Shown one piece after another: positions 12,061-23,384 of a stretch of 64,000 nt of DNA; position 1 is the first letter of the stretch; each line of letters starts with the position of its first letter. The translations under genes and the position numbers were made by a program. The stretch is from assembly GCA_023101885.1 (NCBI GenBank), contig JALPQD010000396.1:943339-1007338 (forward strand), in the 5' to 3' direction. Source of the stretch: Typhlomys cinereus (Eukaryota > Chordata > Mammalia > Rodentia > Platacanthomyidae). Under the pieces are notes generated by a model, which ran no database searches, was not told the origin of the DNA, and saw only the letters and a program-made list of their open reading frames with translations.

Positions 12061-13090
12061 TTACAGTTGGGTAAGACTTATTGATCCCTTACTTTTCCAA
12101 CAGCCTGCACAACACCAGGAAGCACTCTGAAAGCTAGACAGAAGGAAGAAAGCTCCCAGCTCTGCTCTGGCATGAGTTTTCTCTAACTTGTGTTCAAAAA
12201 GATGTGCTGTCTGGAGTAGTAAGAGCTATCAACAAATTATTGGGGGGGGGCCTCTGTGACCTCTCTGACTAATAATTCCTATGTAGATATCCCATAATGT
12301 CAGTCTTATAAGGAACAGATCACATTTCTTTATTTAATCAGAGTGAATAAACTGGTCACATGCAAGAGTGATTGGTAATTAGATCTCTCTTAGGTCTGCA
12401 CCTTCTTTTTCTCCCTAAGACTTTATCAGTGCACTTAAGTGGTGTCTGCTGTCTTCAGTTAAACTTAGCTCCATTTTGTGGTTGCCCTACACTGAACCAC
12501 TTTGCATATTCCCTGTCTGCCAGAATGCATAAGTCTTGATAATTTTGTGGCTACTGAGTGTTAAAACCACCTGCGGTATATAAAGCATGATGGGAAGGAG
12601 AAGAAGGAGAAAGTTGCTGTTTTTTCTCACTTAGTCATAAGAACAAGTAAGTGCAGTGACCTTGGGTTTTATTCAAACACATAATTGTTTTGAGACAGAT
12701 TTAACAATCTTGGATCAGGTTATAAGCACTTTGTAAACTCACCTCTCCACCTATTCATTTTCCCTTTTCATGTGTTGTGATTGTCAAGTAGGTACTTTTC
12801 TAAGGATACTGTCCTAGAACAAATACTGACTTACTGGATAAATGGCACTTTCTTAGGATCACCTGGTAGCTAGTGTAAAATGCATTTATTCCAAGTCAGT
12901 TTCACTTTTAAGGCCTCTTTTCAACAGGGATCACATCACAATCCTGATACTGTAAACCAGGCCATCAAGCTATGAAAGGGGAAGAACAGGCCTCAAGCAG
13001 AGTAAAAACTATTAAAGTTTAGCTGTAAGGAACTTTATCAAGTTGCCTTTTAAACATTTGTCATTATACCCATAGATTGGAGGAACCTCA
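12061..13090. other. Unassigned DNA, possibly including old L1 pieces
   Basis: A G run lies at 12241-12250. The stretch around 12100-12230 resembles old rodent L1 3' UTR sequence but too weakly to call. No gene signal. Confidence 0.35.
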
Positions 13091-13099
13091 ATACACTGA

Positions 13100-13645
13100 C
13101 CCTAGAAGTTTCTTTTCTCAATGGAAGGTGTTACAGAAATCTTAACTGGCTAAAGTACAGAAAATAAGTGACTGCTGACTGCTTGATCCTAAAAAATACA
13201 TTTAAGCCACCCTGTGACCCAAGGTTCCAGGAATGTCGTGGAAGAAGGGACAGTATGATTGTCAGAGCCTGAGGGTGGCAGGAATGTGGTTAGACATTAT
13301 CTATAAGATATGACAAGACTGGTGCATCCATGAACCGACTACAGCTATGTTTACTTCCATGAAACCTGCACAGGATTTGGCATTTAAAAATTTCACCATA
13401 GATCTCAAGAGACTCCATACCTGCCTGAGAAATTTCTGTGATGGGGGCCAGGGGAGAAGCTCTGTTCTGACCTTATGTGGCTAAGATGAAGAGAACTGAG
13501 TAGACCACACTTGGAGAATGTATGGAAATAGGGAGACGGTCAGAGAAAGCAGCAATGTAATGGGAAAGGAGGTTGTAAGACTGAGGAGTAAGCTATGAAA
13601 ATATTATAAATTCACTGTAGAAACTCTAAAAGAATAAAAAATGAA
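13100..13645 (+). mobile_element. Old L1 3' UTR fragment
   Basis: Segments such as 'ccctgtgacccaaggttcc' (near 13210) and the following 'gtggaagaagggacag' are arranged as in the 3' UTR of old rodent L1. The element ends in an A-rich tail at about 13630-13645. It is clearly older than the copy at 2.8-8.2 kb. Confidence 0.6.
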
Positions 13646-13649
13646 AAAC

Positions 13650-14090
13650 CTTCCACTTGGAAGAATTCAAAATCTTTTTGAATAAGAAATAAGAAATAGT
13701 TCTGAATTTCAATTACCAAAAAAAAACTTTCTGGCACAGAATTTAAGCTTGTTCGTAATTTGATGTTAATTGAATTATAACATAGAGTTCAAGAGTGAAA
13801 AGTTGTGTTTTTTCTCTTATTTTGTCTATTAGTAGATCAAGTCCTGAGAATCATAGTCATCCATCCCTGCTGAGCTTACCAGCTATGTTAACATGACTTT
13901 ACTAGACTTTAGTCTCTATTAGTTTATCTTTGTCAGTTCAGGAGACTACCAGGCTCTGGACTCCATTGATAATTCCTTCAACTTCCAGAAGCTCCACTCA
14001 ATTTAACAGAAAATATGGCAGAAAATTAACTCATAGGGAGTCTTCAATCTCTTAGCTCAGAAACTACTTTCTGTTTCTGTCTTTCCATAG
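13650..14090. other. Unassigned DNA
   Basis: I see nothing recognisable in this stretch. Confidence 0.4.
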
Positions 14091-14096
14091 TGTTAC

Positions 14097-14357
14097 TCAA
14101 TCAGATGTGCCACAGACCAGAGCCATGGCCTGGAGACCAGGGTGCCCCCAGACCAGATGAAGAATAGAAACACACAACTCTCTGGGCTGAGTGAATCTGA
14201 ATCCATTTACTGAAACTTTTGTGACAGCTTTTATACAGAAAATTTTGGAGTAAAGAATGTTGCACCTACAAATAGACATATAATTTCCTAGTTCAGCAAT
14301 CACCTTCAGGAAGGACAGATTTTCAAAACCTAACCCATTGCTTGAGGGTAAAGGCAC
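14097..14357 (-). mobile_element. LTR-like fragment of an endogenous retrovirus
   Basis: On the minus strand there is a TATA-type box (complement of 14228-14236) followed within about 130 bp by a U5-like GC-richer end. It lies a few hundred bases downstream, on the same strand, of a pol RNase H remnant. The layout suggests a 3' LTR with most of pol and env deleted in between. ERV class is unresolved. Confidence 0.5.
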
Positions 14358-14534
14358 TTAACAGAAACATTCTCCCAGTATTTCCAAATCTAGCTAATCT
14401 ATAATGCTTCATGGGCTAGCAATGGGGCTGAGCCCACATAGTTGTCATTGTTTTAACAGAGACTGCATTTTAAAAATACACAGAAGAGAATTGAGCTCCT
14501 TTTGATTTTAGTAAGGAACATATTTTACAATTAA

Positions 14535-14950
14535 CTATACATGTGCCCAACTTCCCATAAGTCCCAGAGTATCATAATTCCTCCTATGATAGCATCCTTC
14601 CATTCCTTTAATAGTAAGGTTGCTTATGTCTTCCTTTGAGGAATTCCAGAAGTATATTGCCATCAGTTGTTTTGATGACCCATCCGTGAACCATGCATTC
14701 TCCAAACATGGGGTCCATTCTGTCGGGCCCCATATCATCAAGGGTGTCTTTTTCAGAGCGGAGGCGATAATTGGTGGGGGTGCACTCAGATGGTCCATCT
14801 CTGTGATTTCCCATAAGAGTGCTGTTTGGGAAAGGAAAGACATGGCCCCCTTTGCTACTGACATGGATTCTCCCAATTTGGATTGTAAATACCATCTCTA
14901 GTGGATAGTCTTGGTGTCTAGACTTTCTGGCATGATGGTCTCTTCCTTGG
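14535..14950 (-). pseudogene. Retroviral pol remnant with RNase H motif
   Basis: A minus-strand open stretch of 113 codons (14876 down to 14535) contains an AWFTDGSS motif near 14696-14673. This is the first catalytic-Asp motif of retroviral RNase H, the activity that degrades the RNA strand of the RNA/DNA hybrid. The part before the motif reads like the linker between reverse transcriptase and RNase H. Sequence after it quickly loses similarity. It sits upstream of the LTR-like fragment at 14.1-14.36 kb on the same strand. It is a dead fragment of an old endogenous retrovirus, class uncertain. Confidence 0.55.
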
Positions 14951-14959
14951 CCTTCAGCC

Positions 14960-16340
14960 AGGGTAAGAGGGTATCACAGTTCCTTTTAAAGTTCTAGTGA
15001 ACAGATAGCATAGTCTTATACTTCTGGAATTTCTGAGTTAGTTCATAGGTGGGAATTTTACCCACCTATGTTTTAAGACTCTTGAAGTTATTCTCTAATT
15101 TCTTTTAAAATCAGTGTACACATTCTGGCTAACAAGTCTACTTATTATGATGACTAGACATGAAATCTCTATTTAGAATTTGACTTAAAGTTAAAAAGCA
15201 AGCTTTTTCTCTAGATCAGAGAGCAGGAAGCTAGTCCCAAAAAACCTAAGAGCAGGTAAAAGGCACTCCTAATTCCCAGAAGAATTTCTCCTGCCAGGGG
15301 CAAAACTTAAATTACCTAGGAAAGAATGCCTTGCACCCATCCATGGGGTTACTGTGACCTTCCCCAGAGAACAGGCTTTAGGCCTGAACTGGATAGAAAC
15401 ACCAAGGTCTGATGATTCTCATATTTTTCCTTATTTCTCTTAAATAAAGCCATGTCCTTTTCCCAGAAAATGTTTTCTTGAAATAATATTCTATCATGCC
15501 AGGACCTTATCCACCAGAATGATTGGATAAGGACACAGCAAGATGTTCCTCATTCACTGATCCTGAATATCCCTCTTCAAGCCAAGCTTCCAACGATCAG
15601 TTCATGCCAATCTTGCCTTCCTTGTTAGAACTGCTTGCTGGATCAAAATGGCGTGTCCCTTACCAAAGAACTCAGTACACTTAGCCTGTTCTTGTGAATA
15701 GATTATGTTTGTTGTTTGTAAGGAGATTTTATCTAATGTCTACAACAGCATCATCCATTCACTAAATATCTGTTAAAAATTAAAATAGAAATTGTGCAAT
15801 TATATGTTGCAGGATTTTTAAAGCCCTACTTTCCTCAGGTCAGCAATATAAATTCTGATATCTAGGTTTGGTAACATGTTACACTGTGATTATTAACATT
15901 TACTGGTGATTCCTTACCTTGCTTCAGCAATATTTACTAATACATTTGTTCTTAAATTATTCTTTTAGGACTTAACAAGTCAGTGGTTCAAGAAAAGGTA
16001 ATGGGGGTTTGCTTACCTCCCAACTTTAAAAATGACACAGAGAATTTGCTTCAGGTTTTCAAGTAGTTATTTGGAATCCATTCCCATTTCTTTTCTAGGA
16101 AAAAGAAAAGTTTTCCTGAAGAGTTTTCTAAACTCAAATAAGACCTTTCTTATTTGTCTTTAAGGAACCGAAATGATAGAAGTCTTAATATCTGATTTCA
16201 CACAGCAGTTGCTACCAACTGTAATTCGACACACAGATACACATAGCCAGCCAGAAAAACCAAATGCATTATTTAAAGGAGAAGAAAGAAAATAAGACTA
16301 AAACCACTTGGTAATGAAGAATTTAAGGGTGGGAAAGTTC
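14960..16340. other. Unassigned unique DNA
   Basis: No recognisable repeat or gene. A 12-13 nt local inverted repeat at about 15050-15070 (gtgggaattttacccac) is the only small structure noted. Confidence 0.4.
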
Positions 16341-16349
16341 CACTGGCCT

Positions 16350-16470
16350 CTTCTTGTAATATTGGTATGTCAGACTCATTTCAGAAAGGTCAGGGTTCGA
16401 GTCTAAAGTAGAATTGTAATTTTAACACCAACAAGGAAGAGCAAGTGCCTTCACCTCTCTAGTATCCTAA
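16350..16470 (-). repeat. MIR SINE relic
   Basis: The order of a 'ggttcgagtc'-like segment and 'agcaagtgccttcacctctct' resembles the MIR core on the minus strand. It is heavily diverged. Confidence 0.5.
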
Positions 16471-16725
16471 AGTAAAATACTCAGACAGTTCTGGTTCATT
16501 TTTCCATTTGTGAGGGTTTTTTGTTTGTTTGTTCTTCTGATTGCTTTTCAGACTGGAGAATATGCAAAGCCCTTGGAATTTAAACTAAACATAAATCAAA
16601 CCTCTGTGTTGCCCTTTCTTCCAAGACATTCAACATTGAAATGCAATGTGATAGATGTGAACAACTTTATTGCTTTTGTTTTCAAAGAATCCAAATTCTG
16701 AAGAAAAATTAAAATCTCAACTATA

Positions 16726-16921
16726 GGGCTGGAAAACCTTCTCAAGGTTAAGACTCTGCCTTGCAAGCAGAAGGTCCTGAGTTCAGATACCAGTTCACAC
16801 ATAAAAAATGGCAGATGGAAATGGTGGTGGCCAGCCTACACTTAGGGCCCTGGTGGATGGACCCTGGGAAATCTTAAAGCAAAGCAAGAAAGGTCCTCCA
16901 CAGGGACACAGAATTCCCCCC

Positions 16922-16975
<54 letters not shown>

Positions 16976-16996
16976 TAAATAAACAAAATATTTTTA
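16726..16996 (+). mobile_element. tRNA-derived SINE (B2-superfamily-like), with (AC)n near the 3' end
   Basis: It starts with a tRNA-like head (gggctgga..., box A/B-like segments to about 16800) and ends in (AC)n at 16929-16972 and an A-rich tail. It is flanked by a 15-bp target-site duplication, aaaatctcaactata, at 16711-16725 and 16997-17011, proving retroposition. It belongs to the window's dominant SINE family, in its older, more diverged form. Confidence 0.9.
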
Positions 16997-17011
16997 AAAA
17001 TCTCAACTATA

Positions 17012-18900
17012 AAGTAAAAGTGTTAGATGTGGTGGCAGAGGATGACTCTAGATCAAGAAGGTTTATGAAATTTTGGAAGATAAGAGTCTTTTTTGGTGGA
17101 GAGTTGATGTTGCCTCATTACCACACTGCTAAGATAGTTCTGATGTTGTAGAAAGGGTCTATTTTTGAGACAGCTCTCAAAAACTGGACCAGTTCACAAA
17201 AGGACTCTCCATGAGATCATCTCCAGCAACTGCTTTCTTCCCAGCCTCCAAAAGATCCCAAATCTATAGAAACTTGATATGCTAAATATAATAAAAACTT
17301 GATAGCTAAGTAATTTGTTTTCTGCACTCATCCAAACATGATTTTGACATTAAATCTCTGATTTTCCAACTGTTTTAAAAGCGATTTATCTTTTTCATTA
17401 GATTTTTTCTGTCATAGTCAAATGCCCCCTTTTTCTAGTCTTATGTTGTTCAAACCACTTCTTTGAAAAATGTATTTATTACTATTTTTCATCATGTTAG
17501 GCTTTTGTTTTTTCTCTTTCTTCAGCCTTTTCCCATTTTTCTCTTTTCCTGCACCTAATTCTTGTATCCCATGCAATAATACAAATTTTAATATGCATGT
17601 AGTACTTCTTAGGTGTTGAACTAGCAAGCCTAAACTCAATCTATCTGTATAGAAGCAGCACACAAGAATTACTTGCAAGTCTAATTCATAGTTTACCCTT
17701 TCAGGATAGTCAAGTAACCTGCCTAAGACTGCACAGAAACTGGGGAAACAGGTATCCCAGGCTGGTGTGACCACAACTGCTAACCACAGTGTGCTAAACT
17801 GCAGGGTTGAGACCATTTTCTGTCACTGAAATGGTCTACATCAAACACAAGGAAAATAGCTTGCATATGGAAACCATATTTTCCATAAGCCACTGCTGCA
17901 TTTATAATGTAGAATAAAACTGTAGGGAATAAACGAAAGCATTCTGCAAACTTTACAGCTGCAAGTAAAATAGGCCCACAGATCACGGTCACCACACGCA
18001 ACAGCATGATTAAATTATTAGTTGCTTTGGAACGGGCTGTTCTGGGGAAGGGGTTAAGGAGCCCCGATATTTCCTATGGCACTTTCCCAGCACCTCTCAT
18101 CTAAATGTCCCCAGGATTTACAGGAGCCAGACAATCAGAGAGTGAAAAACTAAACTTGACTTCTATAGGAGTATTAAAAAAATACTCATTCAAACAAGTA
18201 ATTTATCACACTCTGAAGAACAAAAGGCTATATGTCATTGTGAGACACTGATTTCCAACAAAATTGACTCATGGGCTCTAAGCACATATGGATATTAAAA
18301 CATCTGGAAACTGCAATCACAATGGAAATTCTTCCTGTGTCCAGAAGGATGGTTTAAGCTAGTTGAAGGGTTAAGGGCAACCTTGCATAACTGAGAGTGA
18401 TAACTAAAGGAGAGATGAAATATAGCACTGTCTCTATGAGGTATGCTAAATAAACGGTATTTCCTGCTCTTTCTTAGAAAAAAAAGAAAGATGGAAATGC
18501 AGAGGCAGGGACAAATCCTAAGTATTATTAGGAACAATTCAAAGGAAGAGAGCAATAGGACAGTTATTTGACATTTTGTGTGGAAATGTGAGTTCTAAGT
18601 TGAATGATTAACCAAGGAGACCTATCAAAAATAACAAGTGATGTTCTTGTGTAATTGGAATTATGTTAATAAGACTCTGTTTTTAGACCTTGTAAGAAAT
18701 GGTAAGATGAAACTGGCTGTGAGATTCAGGTGGAATTGCAATTAAATAGATGGTTTCGATGTTTTGTAATTTTTTTCTTTTGGTTCTATTATATTTCAGA
18801 GATATTGTAAGGTAGGAGGATTTCAGAAAGCTCTGGAAACTACTCCTTTGTTGTCATACTCTTACCTCCTCCTCCTCTTTCTCTTTTCTCCTCCTGCACT
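17012..18900. other. Mostly unique DNA with one possible MIR
   Basis: A stretch at 17685-17810 (gtcaagtaacctgcctaagac...) resembles MIR on the plus strand. The remainder holds no recognisable gene; open frames at 17418-17816 and 17780-18007 on the minus strand lack domains. Confidence 0.45.
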
Positions 18901-18924
18901 ACATCTTTCCTCCTTTCCTTCATT

Positions 18925-19020
18925 TTCAGTTTTGTTATGTTGTCTAGGTCATCCTCAAGTTTGTGATTCTTCCTGTCTCCTGAGTAGTATGACTATGGGC
19001 TTATGCTATCAGACTTCATT
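18925..19020 (-). mobile_element. B1-like (7SL-derived) SINE fragment
   Basis: On the minus strand the order of segments follows the B1/Alu monomer: gtagtcatactactcaggag-like, then the cctcaagtttgtgattc complement, then the gacctagacaac-like left part. It is diverged, and a CT-rich tract lies at its 5' (plus) side. Confidence 0.6.
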
Positions 19021-19109
19021 TCTGGAATTTTCTGATCTAAAACTTTACCTTCAGAAAAAAATTTGCGTAGAAACCTTCTGTTTGGTATTTTAGCTCTATG
19101 AGTAAGAGG

Positions 19110-19410
19110 ATATACTTTAGGCCAAGGCATTTAGCATTCCTGGGTTCTTTGTCAAGCACTATCTGTAGGTGTACCAGAGTGCACTTGAGTATATATTCTT
19201 GTGGAGGTCCAAGTGTAAGGTCAGAAATCATCTTGAATTGTTCTACTTCCTAATTACTTTGCTCTAGGGTTTCCCAGGGTCTGTATACTATGGTCAGAAT
19301 TACAGGCTGTGGTCATATTGGATGGCATTTTTTAAAAATGTAGAATCTGTGAATCTAAACTCAGGTCCTTTTGTTTATAGTGTAAAAGGTTCTACCCACT
19401 AGGCAGTATT
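19110..19410 (-). mobile_element. tRNA-derived SINE, degraded copy
   Basis: The middle (gtggaggtccaagtgtaagg, ttgctctagggtttcccagg) matches the 29.3, 47.5 and 50.6 kb copies of the dominant SINE. The head near 19370-19410 is recognisable but mutated. Confidence 0.6.
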
Positions 19411-19419
19411 TCGGGCCCA

Positions 19420-20077
19420 ACACTCCATGCTTTATAGGGACAACTCAGATACAAATTACTCAAGGTCTCCAGATAGGAAACATCATCTCATGCCACCAAC
19501 AGGGTTGCATTTTCAGGTTCAGAGAACAGACTCTATGAAGCCTAAATATGCTGCCAAGTTGTTCTTGGATGATATTCCACATTAGAAATTCACAAATGTT
19601 CTGGTTTTTCAGAACAATGCTCATTCAAAAATGTCTGAGGTTCCCCATGATATTTTTTTTATTCGGCGGATGCTTACTAATTTGAAGAAAAACAGCTAAT
19701 TCATTATATACATGATGGTGCATTTATTTATTTTTTTGGTGGGGGTGGCTGTATGGAAAAGTTAATCTACAGTGATTAATAATTGAAAGGAGCAGGATGG
19801 TAAAAGGGGGTTTACTTATCTTTGGCCTGGATGTGAAGAATCTCTCCCATGTGATAGGATGATTTTAGAAGACTTCAGATATATGGCCTTTGTCCCCTAG
19901 AGCTTTGCTTGGGTTTTCTTTGGACTCTGTTGAATTCTGAGGAGCAGTGTGTCCTCCGTGGATCACGAGCATCCCCAGCTGGTAGAAAGGGCCATGATGT
20001 GTATTTAAAATAAATGTATTTTGCATATCAAAACTATACTTGCTGAGGATCTAGTAAGAATTATAATGGAATTATAA
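19420..20077. other. Unassigned DNA
   Basis: Nothing recognisable apart from a short T/G-rich stretch near 19720-19750. Confidence 0.4.
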
Positions 20078-20184
20078 AGTATGGTCATAGTTCCTCTCTA
20101 CCAATGGACATGTGAAGGCGCCATGTGGTCTAGCAAGACAGACTCGTCTCATCACCTGTGTGCTTCAACACAGATCACTAATGT
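20078..20184 (+). repeat. 107-bp dispersed direct repeat, copy 1
   Basis: This differs from the block at 20766-20872 at only two positions by reading. The intervening 581 bp is not repeated. It does not match any repeat family I know. Confidence 0.95.
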
Positions 20185-20539
20185 TTATATTTCCTTTATG
20201 TCTGGTTCGATTGGTAACAGTTGGACCCACATACCTGCCTCTGAATTTCTTCTGTATCAGGATCACATGTAGCTTCTAGAAAACTGGTCTATAGACTTAT
20301 TAAATATAAGAGCAGAAAAAGAAGCTCTCAGTATTGTTACAAAATGCATGTGACCACTTCAGGGCTTATGGAAGAAGGCAGAGACCTGTTTTTGTATGGT
20401 ATGAAGTATAAGAAGATTTTGCATATAATTATATAGTGTTAGTCATTTTTAAAGAAAATAGTTATTGGGAAAGACATTTTTGATCATTAGAAAAATAATA
20501 AAATAGATCAAATGTTTATAAAAGACTCCCCTATATGAG

Positions 20540-20700
20540 ATTTGTGTTAAGAGCTTTACCACTTCCCTTCATTTAATTTTAAAAAGTCCTGTAAGATTAT
20601 CATACTATTTGAGACATGAAAAAACTTGGACAGCAGGTGTGACTGATAAACTCAAGGCTTAGTCTTCCAACTTAGATTCTAACTCTAGATCACAGAAGGT
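20540..20700 (+). repeat. MIR SINE relic
   Basis: Follows the MIR order: 'taagagctttacca', then 'cttcatttaattttaaaaag', then a degraded 'gagacatgaaaaaac' core. Old and diverged. Confidence 0.55.
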
Positions 20701-20765
20701 TCTAATCAAGACACCTATGTCTTTTCAGAAGTGGTTGCCTCACTCAATCCTCACAAAATGCTGGG

Positions 20766-20872
20766 AGTATGGTCATAGTTCTTCTCTGCCAATGGACATG
20801 TGAAGGCGCCATGTGGTCTAGCAAGACAGACTCGTCTCATCACCTGTGTGCTTCAACACAGATCACTAATGT
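20766..20872 (+). repeat. 107-bp dispersed direct repeat, copy 2
   Basis: Second copy of the block at 20078-20184, about 98% identical. Flanking sequence on both sides differs from copy 1. Confidence 0.95.
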
Positions 20873-20969
20873 GAGACAGATGCAAATTACACTTGCTTGA
20901 GGAAATATACGGGGTGGAGTGGTAGGAGAAAATTATCCAAAGTATGGGGGAAAGTTCTTTTTCAAAATA

Positions 20970-21062
20970 ACTATGGCAGGGCTGGGGAGACAGCTGTCAG
21001 TGCAGTGCTTGCTGCACAAGCATGAGTCTGAGTTCAATACCCAGTGCCCAGACAGGGTAGTG
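20970..21062 (+). mobile_element. B3-like SINE 5' fragment
   Basis: It contains a tRNA-like head beginning gggctggggagacag and continuing through a 'gagttcaatacccagtgccc' box B-like segment. Only the first part of the SINE is present. Confidence 0.6.
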
Positions 21063-21312
21063 GAAGACTATGGTTTATTAATAATGTCATTACCTACCCA
21101 TGATGATCTTTCATTTAAAATACATATAATGGAGGTTGTAAATCATAATGAGGCTGAAAAATTCTTATTGCCTGGTGACATCATAGCCACCATAATAGCA
21201 CATTGCTTCACACTTGGGTTTTGTGGTGAGGCTAGTATTAACATTCTTATTGAGCAGACAAAGTATTTGACAATGTTTTTAAATGGTGATGTAATTGAAT
21301 TACATATTTGCT
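21063..21312. repeat. Probable interspersed repeat of unknown family
   Basis: The block joins abruptly to the retroviral integrase sequence at about 21313. Its 'gcctggtgacatcatagcc' segment resembles a widely dispersed mammalian repeat that I cannot name with confidence. Confidence 0.35.
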
Positions 21313-22173
21313 TTACTTGTCCACCATCATTGTATCCACACAGCATTGCTTCTGACCAGGGAACACATTTTTACAGCTAAGGAAGTGCAGCAATGGGCTC
21401 ATGCTCATGGAATTCACCAGTCTTACCATGATCCCCACCATCCTGAAGTAGCCAGTTTGATAGAGTGGTGGAATGGCCTTTTAAAGGTGTAATTACACTG
21501 CCAGTTAGGTACTAATAGTCTGGAGGTAGGGTACTTCAGGATGTGATGTATGCTTTGAATCAGTGCCCAATATACGGCACTGTATCTCTTATAACAAGGA
21601 ACCAAAGGTGGAGGCTGGAATGGTGCTCCTTACTGTCACACCTAGTAACCCATTAGGAAAATTTCACTTCCCGTCCCCAAAACTCTGTATTCTGCTGGCT
21701 TAGAAGTTTTGGTTCCAGAGCCTGGGATGCTTTTGCTAGGAGATGCAATAAGCATTCCACTGAACTGGAAGTTAAAACTTCCTCTTAGCTATTTTGGGCT
21801 TCTGATGCCTTTTAATCAACAGACTAAGAAAGGAATAATTCTGTTAAGAGGTGTGATTGATCCAGACTATCAAAGGGATATTGGACTGCTTCTCCATAAT
21901 GAAGGCAAGGAAGAGTGTAAATGGAGTACAGGAGATCCAGTAGGGTGACTCTTGGTGTTACCATGTCCTGTGATTAAGGTTAATGGGAAATTGCAATACC
22001 CCAATGCAGGCAGGATGGTGGACTGCCCAGATCATTCAGGAATTACAGTATGGGTGATGCCTCCAGGAAAAGAACCAAGACCTGCTGATGTACTTGCTGA
22101 GGGTACAGGAAATATAGAATGGATAGTGGAGGAAGGTAGTTCTAAATACCAAGTTCTAAGATCACATGATTAG
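21313..22173 (+). pseudogene. ERVL-type pol remnant: integrase core plus dUTPase-like domain
   Basis: Integrase inserts proviral DNA; dUTPase hydrolyses dUTP. The integrase core shows an SDQGTH motif whose Asp codon is 21354-21356, and a PEVASLIEWWNG motif whose Glu codon is 21463-21465. The spacing fits the D-X35-E arrangement. A one-base shift near 21372 puts them in different frames, and a stop follows at about 21490. Further on, 21709-21948 and 21952-22173 hold a dUTPase-like region with GVIDPDY (about 21853-21873) and GDPVG, interrupted by a TGA at 21946-21948. A dUTPase placed after integrase is characteristic of class III ERVL. Gag, protease and reverse transcriptase are absent. It is followed by a polypurine tract and a 3' LTR. 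Non-functional. Confidence 0.85.
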
Positions 22174-22469
22174 TTATAGAGACAGAGCTTATAACTACCC
22201 AGAGAACTCCTGTTCTACTCTGTACAGAGCTGTCTAGAATTCTTTGATTTCTCCTGAATGTATAATGAGTGACAGTAAATTATAGAATGTGATGTATATA
22301 TTTTTAGATGTTGCTCTTTTAATTTTGAATTGATATTTATTTATTATGATATAATATCAGAATTTGAGAACTTTTAAGATTGAACTTAATGTATTTTGTG
22401 AATATAATGTCTATGGTAATAAGGGTTGGAAGGTCGTAGTATAAATGTTATGCCTTTGTGACAAGTTGA

Positions 22470-22481
22470 CAAGAGGTGGAA
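22470..22481 (+). other. Polypurine tract of the ERVL remnant
   Basis: The purine-rich gacaagaggtgga sits directly before the LTR start at 22482, where a retroviral plus-strand primer belongs. Confidence 0.65.
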
Positions 22482-23384
22482 TGTTATTTACATTTTAGTG
22501 TCAATTTGGGGCACAGTTGTGGAGGGGCAATGATTGGAATGGCCCCTGAACAAGTCTGCAGGTACTTGATTAATTGCTGTGGAAAATACTGCCCATAGTG
22601 GTTGGTACTTTCCAGTGGCCGACCAGATAATAGAAGGAGGAGGGATTTGCTCTTTCTTTATTTTGTGTTGACTATAATGTGGAGTCTACTGTGAGCATTG
22701 TTCACTTTTAGAGCATTTGTCACTTTCTTTGTTGCTGCTGCGATTGTAGCCTCTATCCTTGGCTGATGCAGAGCTTCATTCTTTCCATGTTGCTGCTGTG
22801 CCCGCTGCCTTTGGAACCTGTTCTCTAGGCCTTGCTGCTATTTGCTGTTCATCGCTGATGTCCAAGCCCAGCTGTTCTTCATTGACATTGAAATCCTGTA
22901 TCTTCAACCCTCCAAGTAAAGGCTTGAGACTTTCTTTTTTTTTAAATTTTTTTTCTTATTATTTATTCAATTGTGCGTGTTTGCGTGTGTGCGTATGTAG
23001 AACCACGGACGAATTCAGGAACCACCATGGACCACCTCCACTTCCTCCTTGTTTACTCTGCCCAGGGATTCACAGGCTCCGCCTACCAGGACCAGAAACG
23101 CAGGCCGCCCCCGCTTCCGCCTGGCGCCTGTACGTGGGGTCTAGGATCCGAAATCAGGACCTTCTGCTGGCAAGGCAGAGGCTTAACCCCTGAGCCACCT
23201 CTCCAGCCCCAAGGCTTGAGACTTTCTTGTGATCTTTCTGCTTTGTGGGACATTATGATCAAGAGCGGGGCAGCTACGGGCAGCTATGTTAAAGGACACC
23301 TTTTTTATTGTAAGTTAATTTAATAAATATATATATATATGTCATACATTCTAGAGATTCTGTTCTTCAGAGAACCCTAATACA
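22482..23384 (+). mobile_element. ERVL 3' LTR, interrupted by a SINE
   Basis: It begins tgttatttacattttagtgt and ends cagagaaccctaataca, the start and end typical of MT2/MLT2-type ERVL LTRs. The upstream ERVL pol remnant and polypurine tract have the same orientation. A SINE with its own target-site duplication is inserted at 22937-23210. Without the SINE and its extra target copy the LTR is about 610 bp. A short (AT)n lies at 23323-23340. Confidence 0.85.
22937..23210 (-). mobile_element. tRNA-derived SINE (young form) inside the ERVL LTR
   Basis: On the minus strand it starts ggggctggagaggtggctca, keeps CpGs in its body, and ends in an AATAAATAAT-type A-rich tail. It is bounded by an 18-bp target-site duplication, aaggcttgagactttctt, at 22919-22936 and 23211-23228. 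With the 32.9 kb copy it defines the younger subfamily, in which the middle reads gtggtccatggtggttcc. A box A-like segment (ggctcaggggttaagc) indicates an RNA polymerase III promoter and tRNA ancestry, like the B2 superfamily. Confidence 0.95.

Noticed and set aside
16510..16701. Possible exon: acceptor-like 'ttgcttttcag' followed by an open frame
   Set aside because: Such acceptor-like sequences are common by chance and there is no recognisable product or downstream donor.
20919..21380. 153-codon open frame ending in an integrase motif
   Set aside because: It is a chance fusion of a SINE fragment, an unknown repeat and the ERVL remnant, not a gene.
22759..23323. Open frames of 144 and 116 codons
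   Set aside because: They read through the SINE and LTR.
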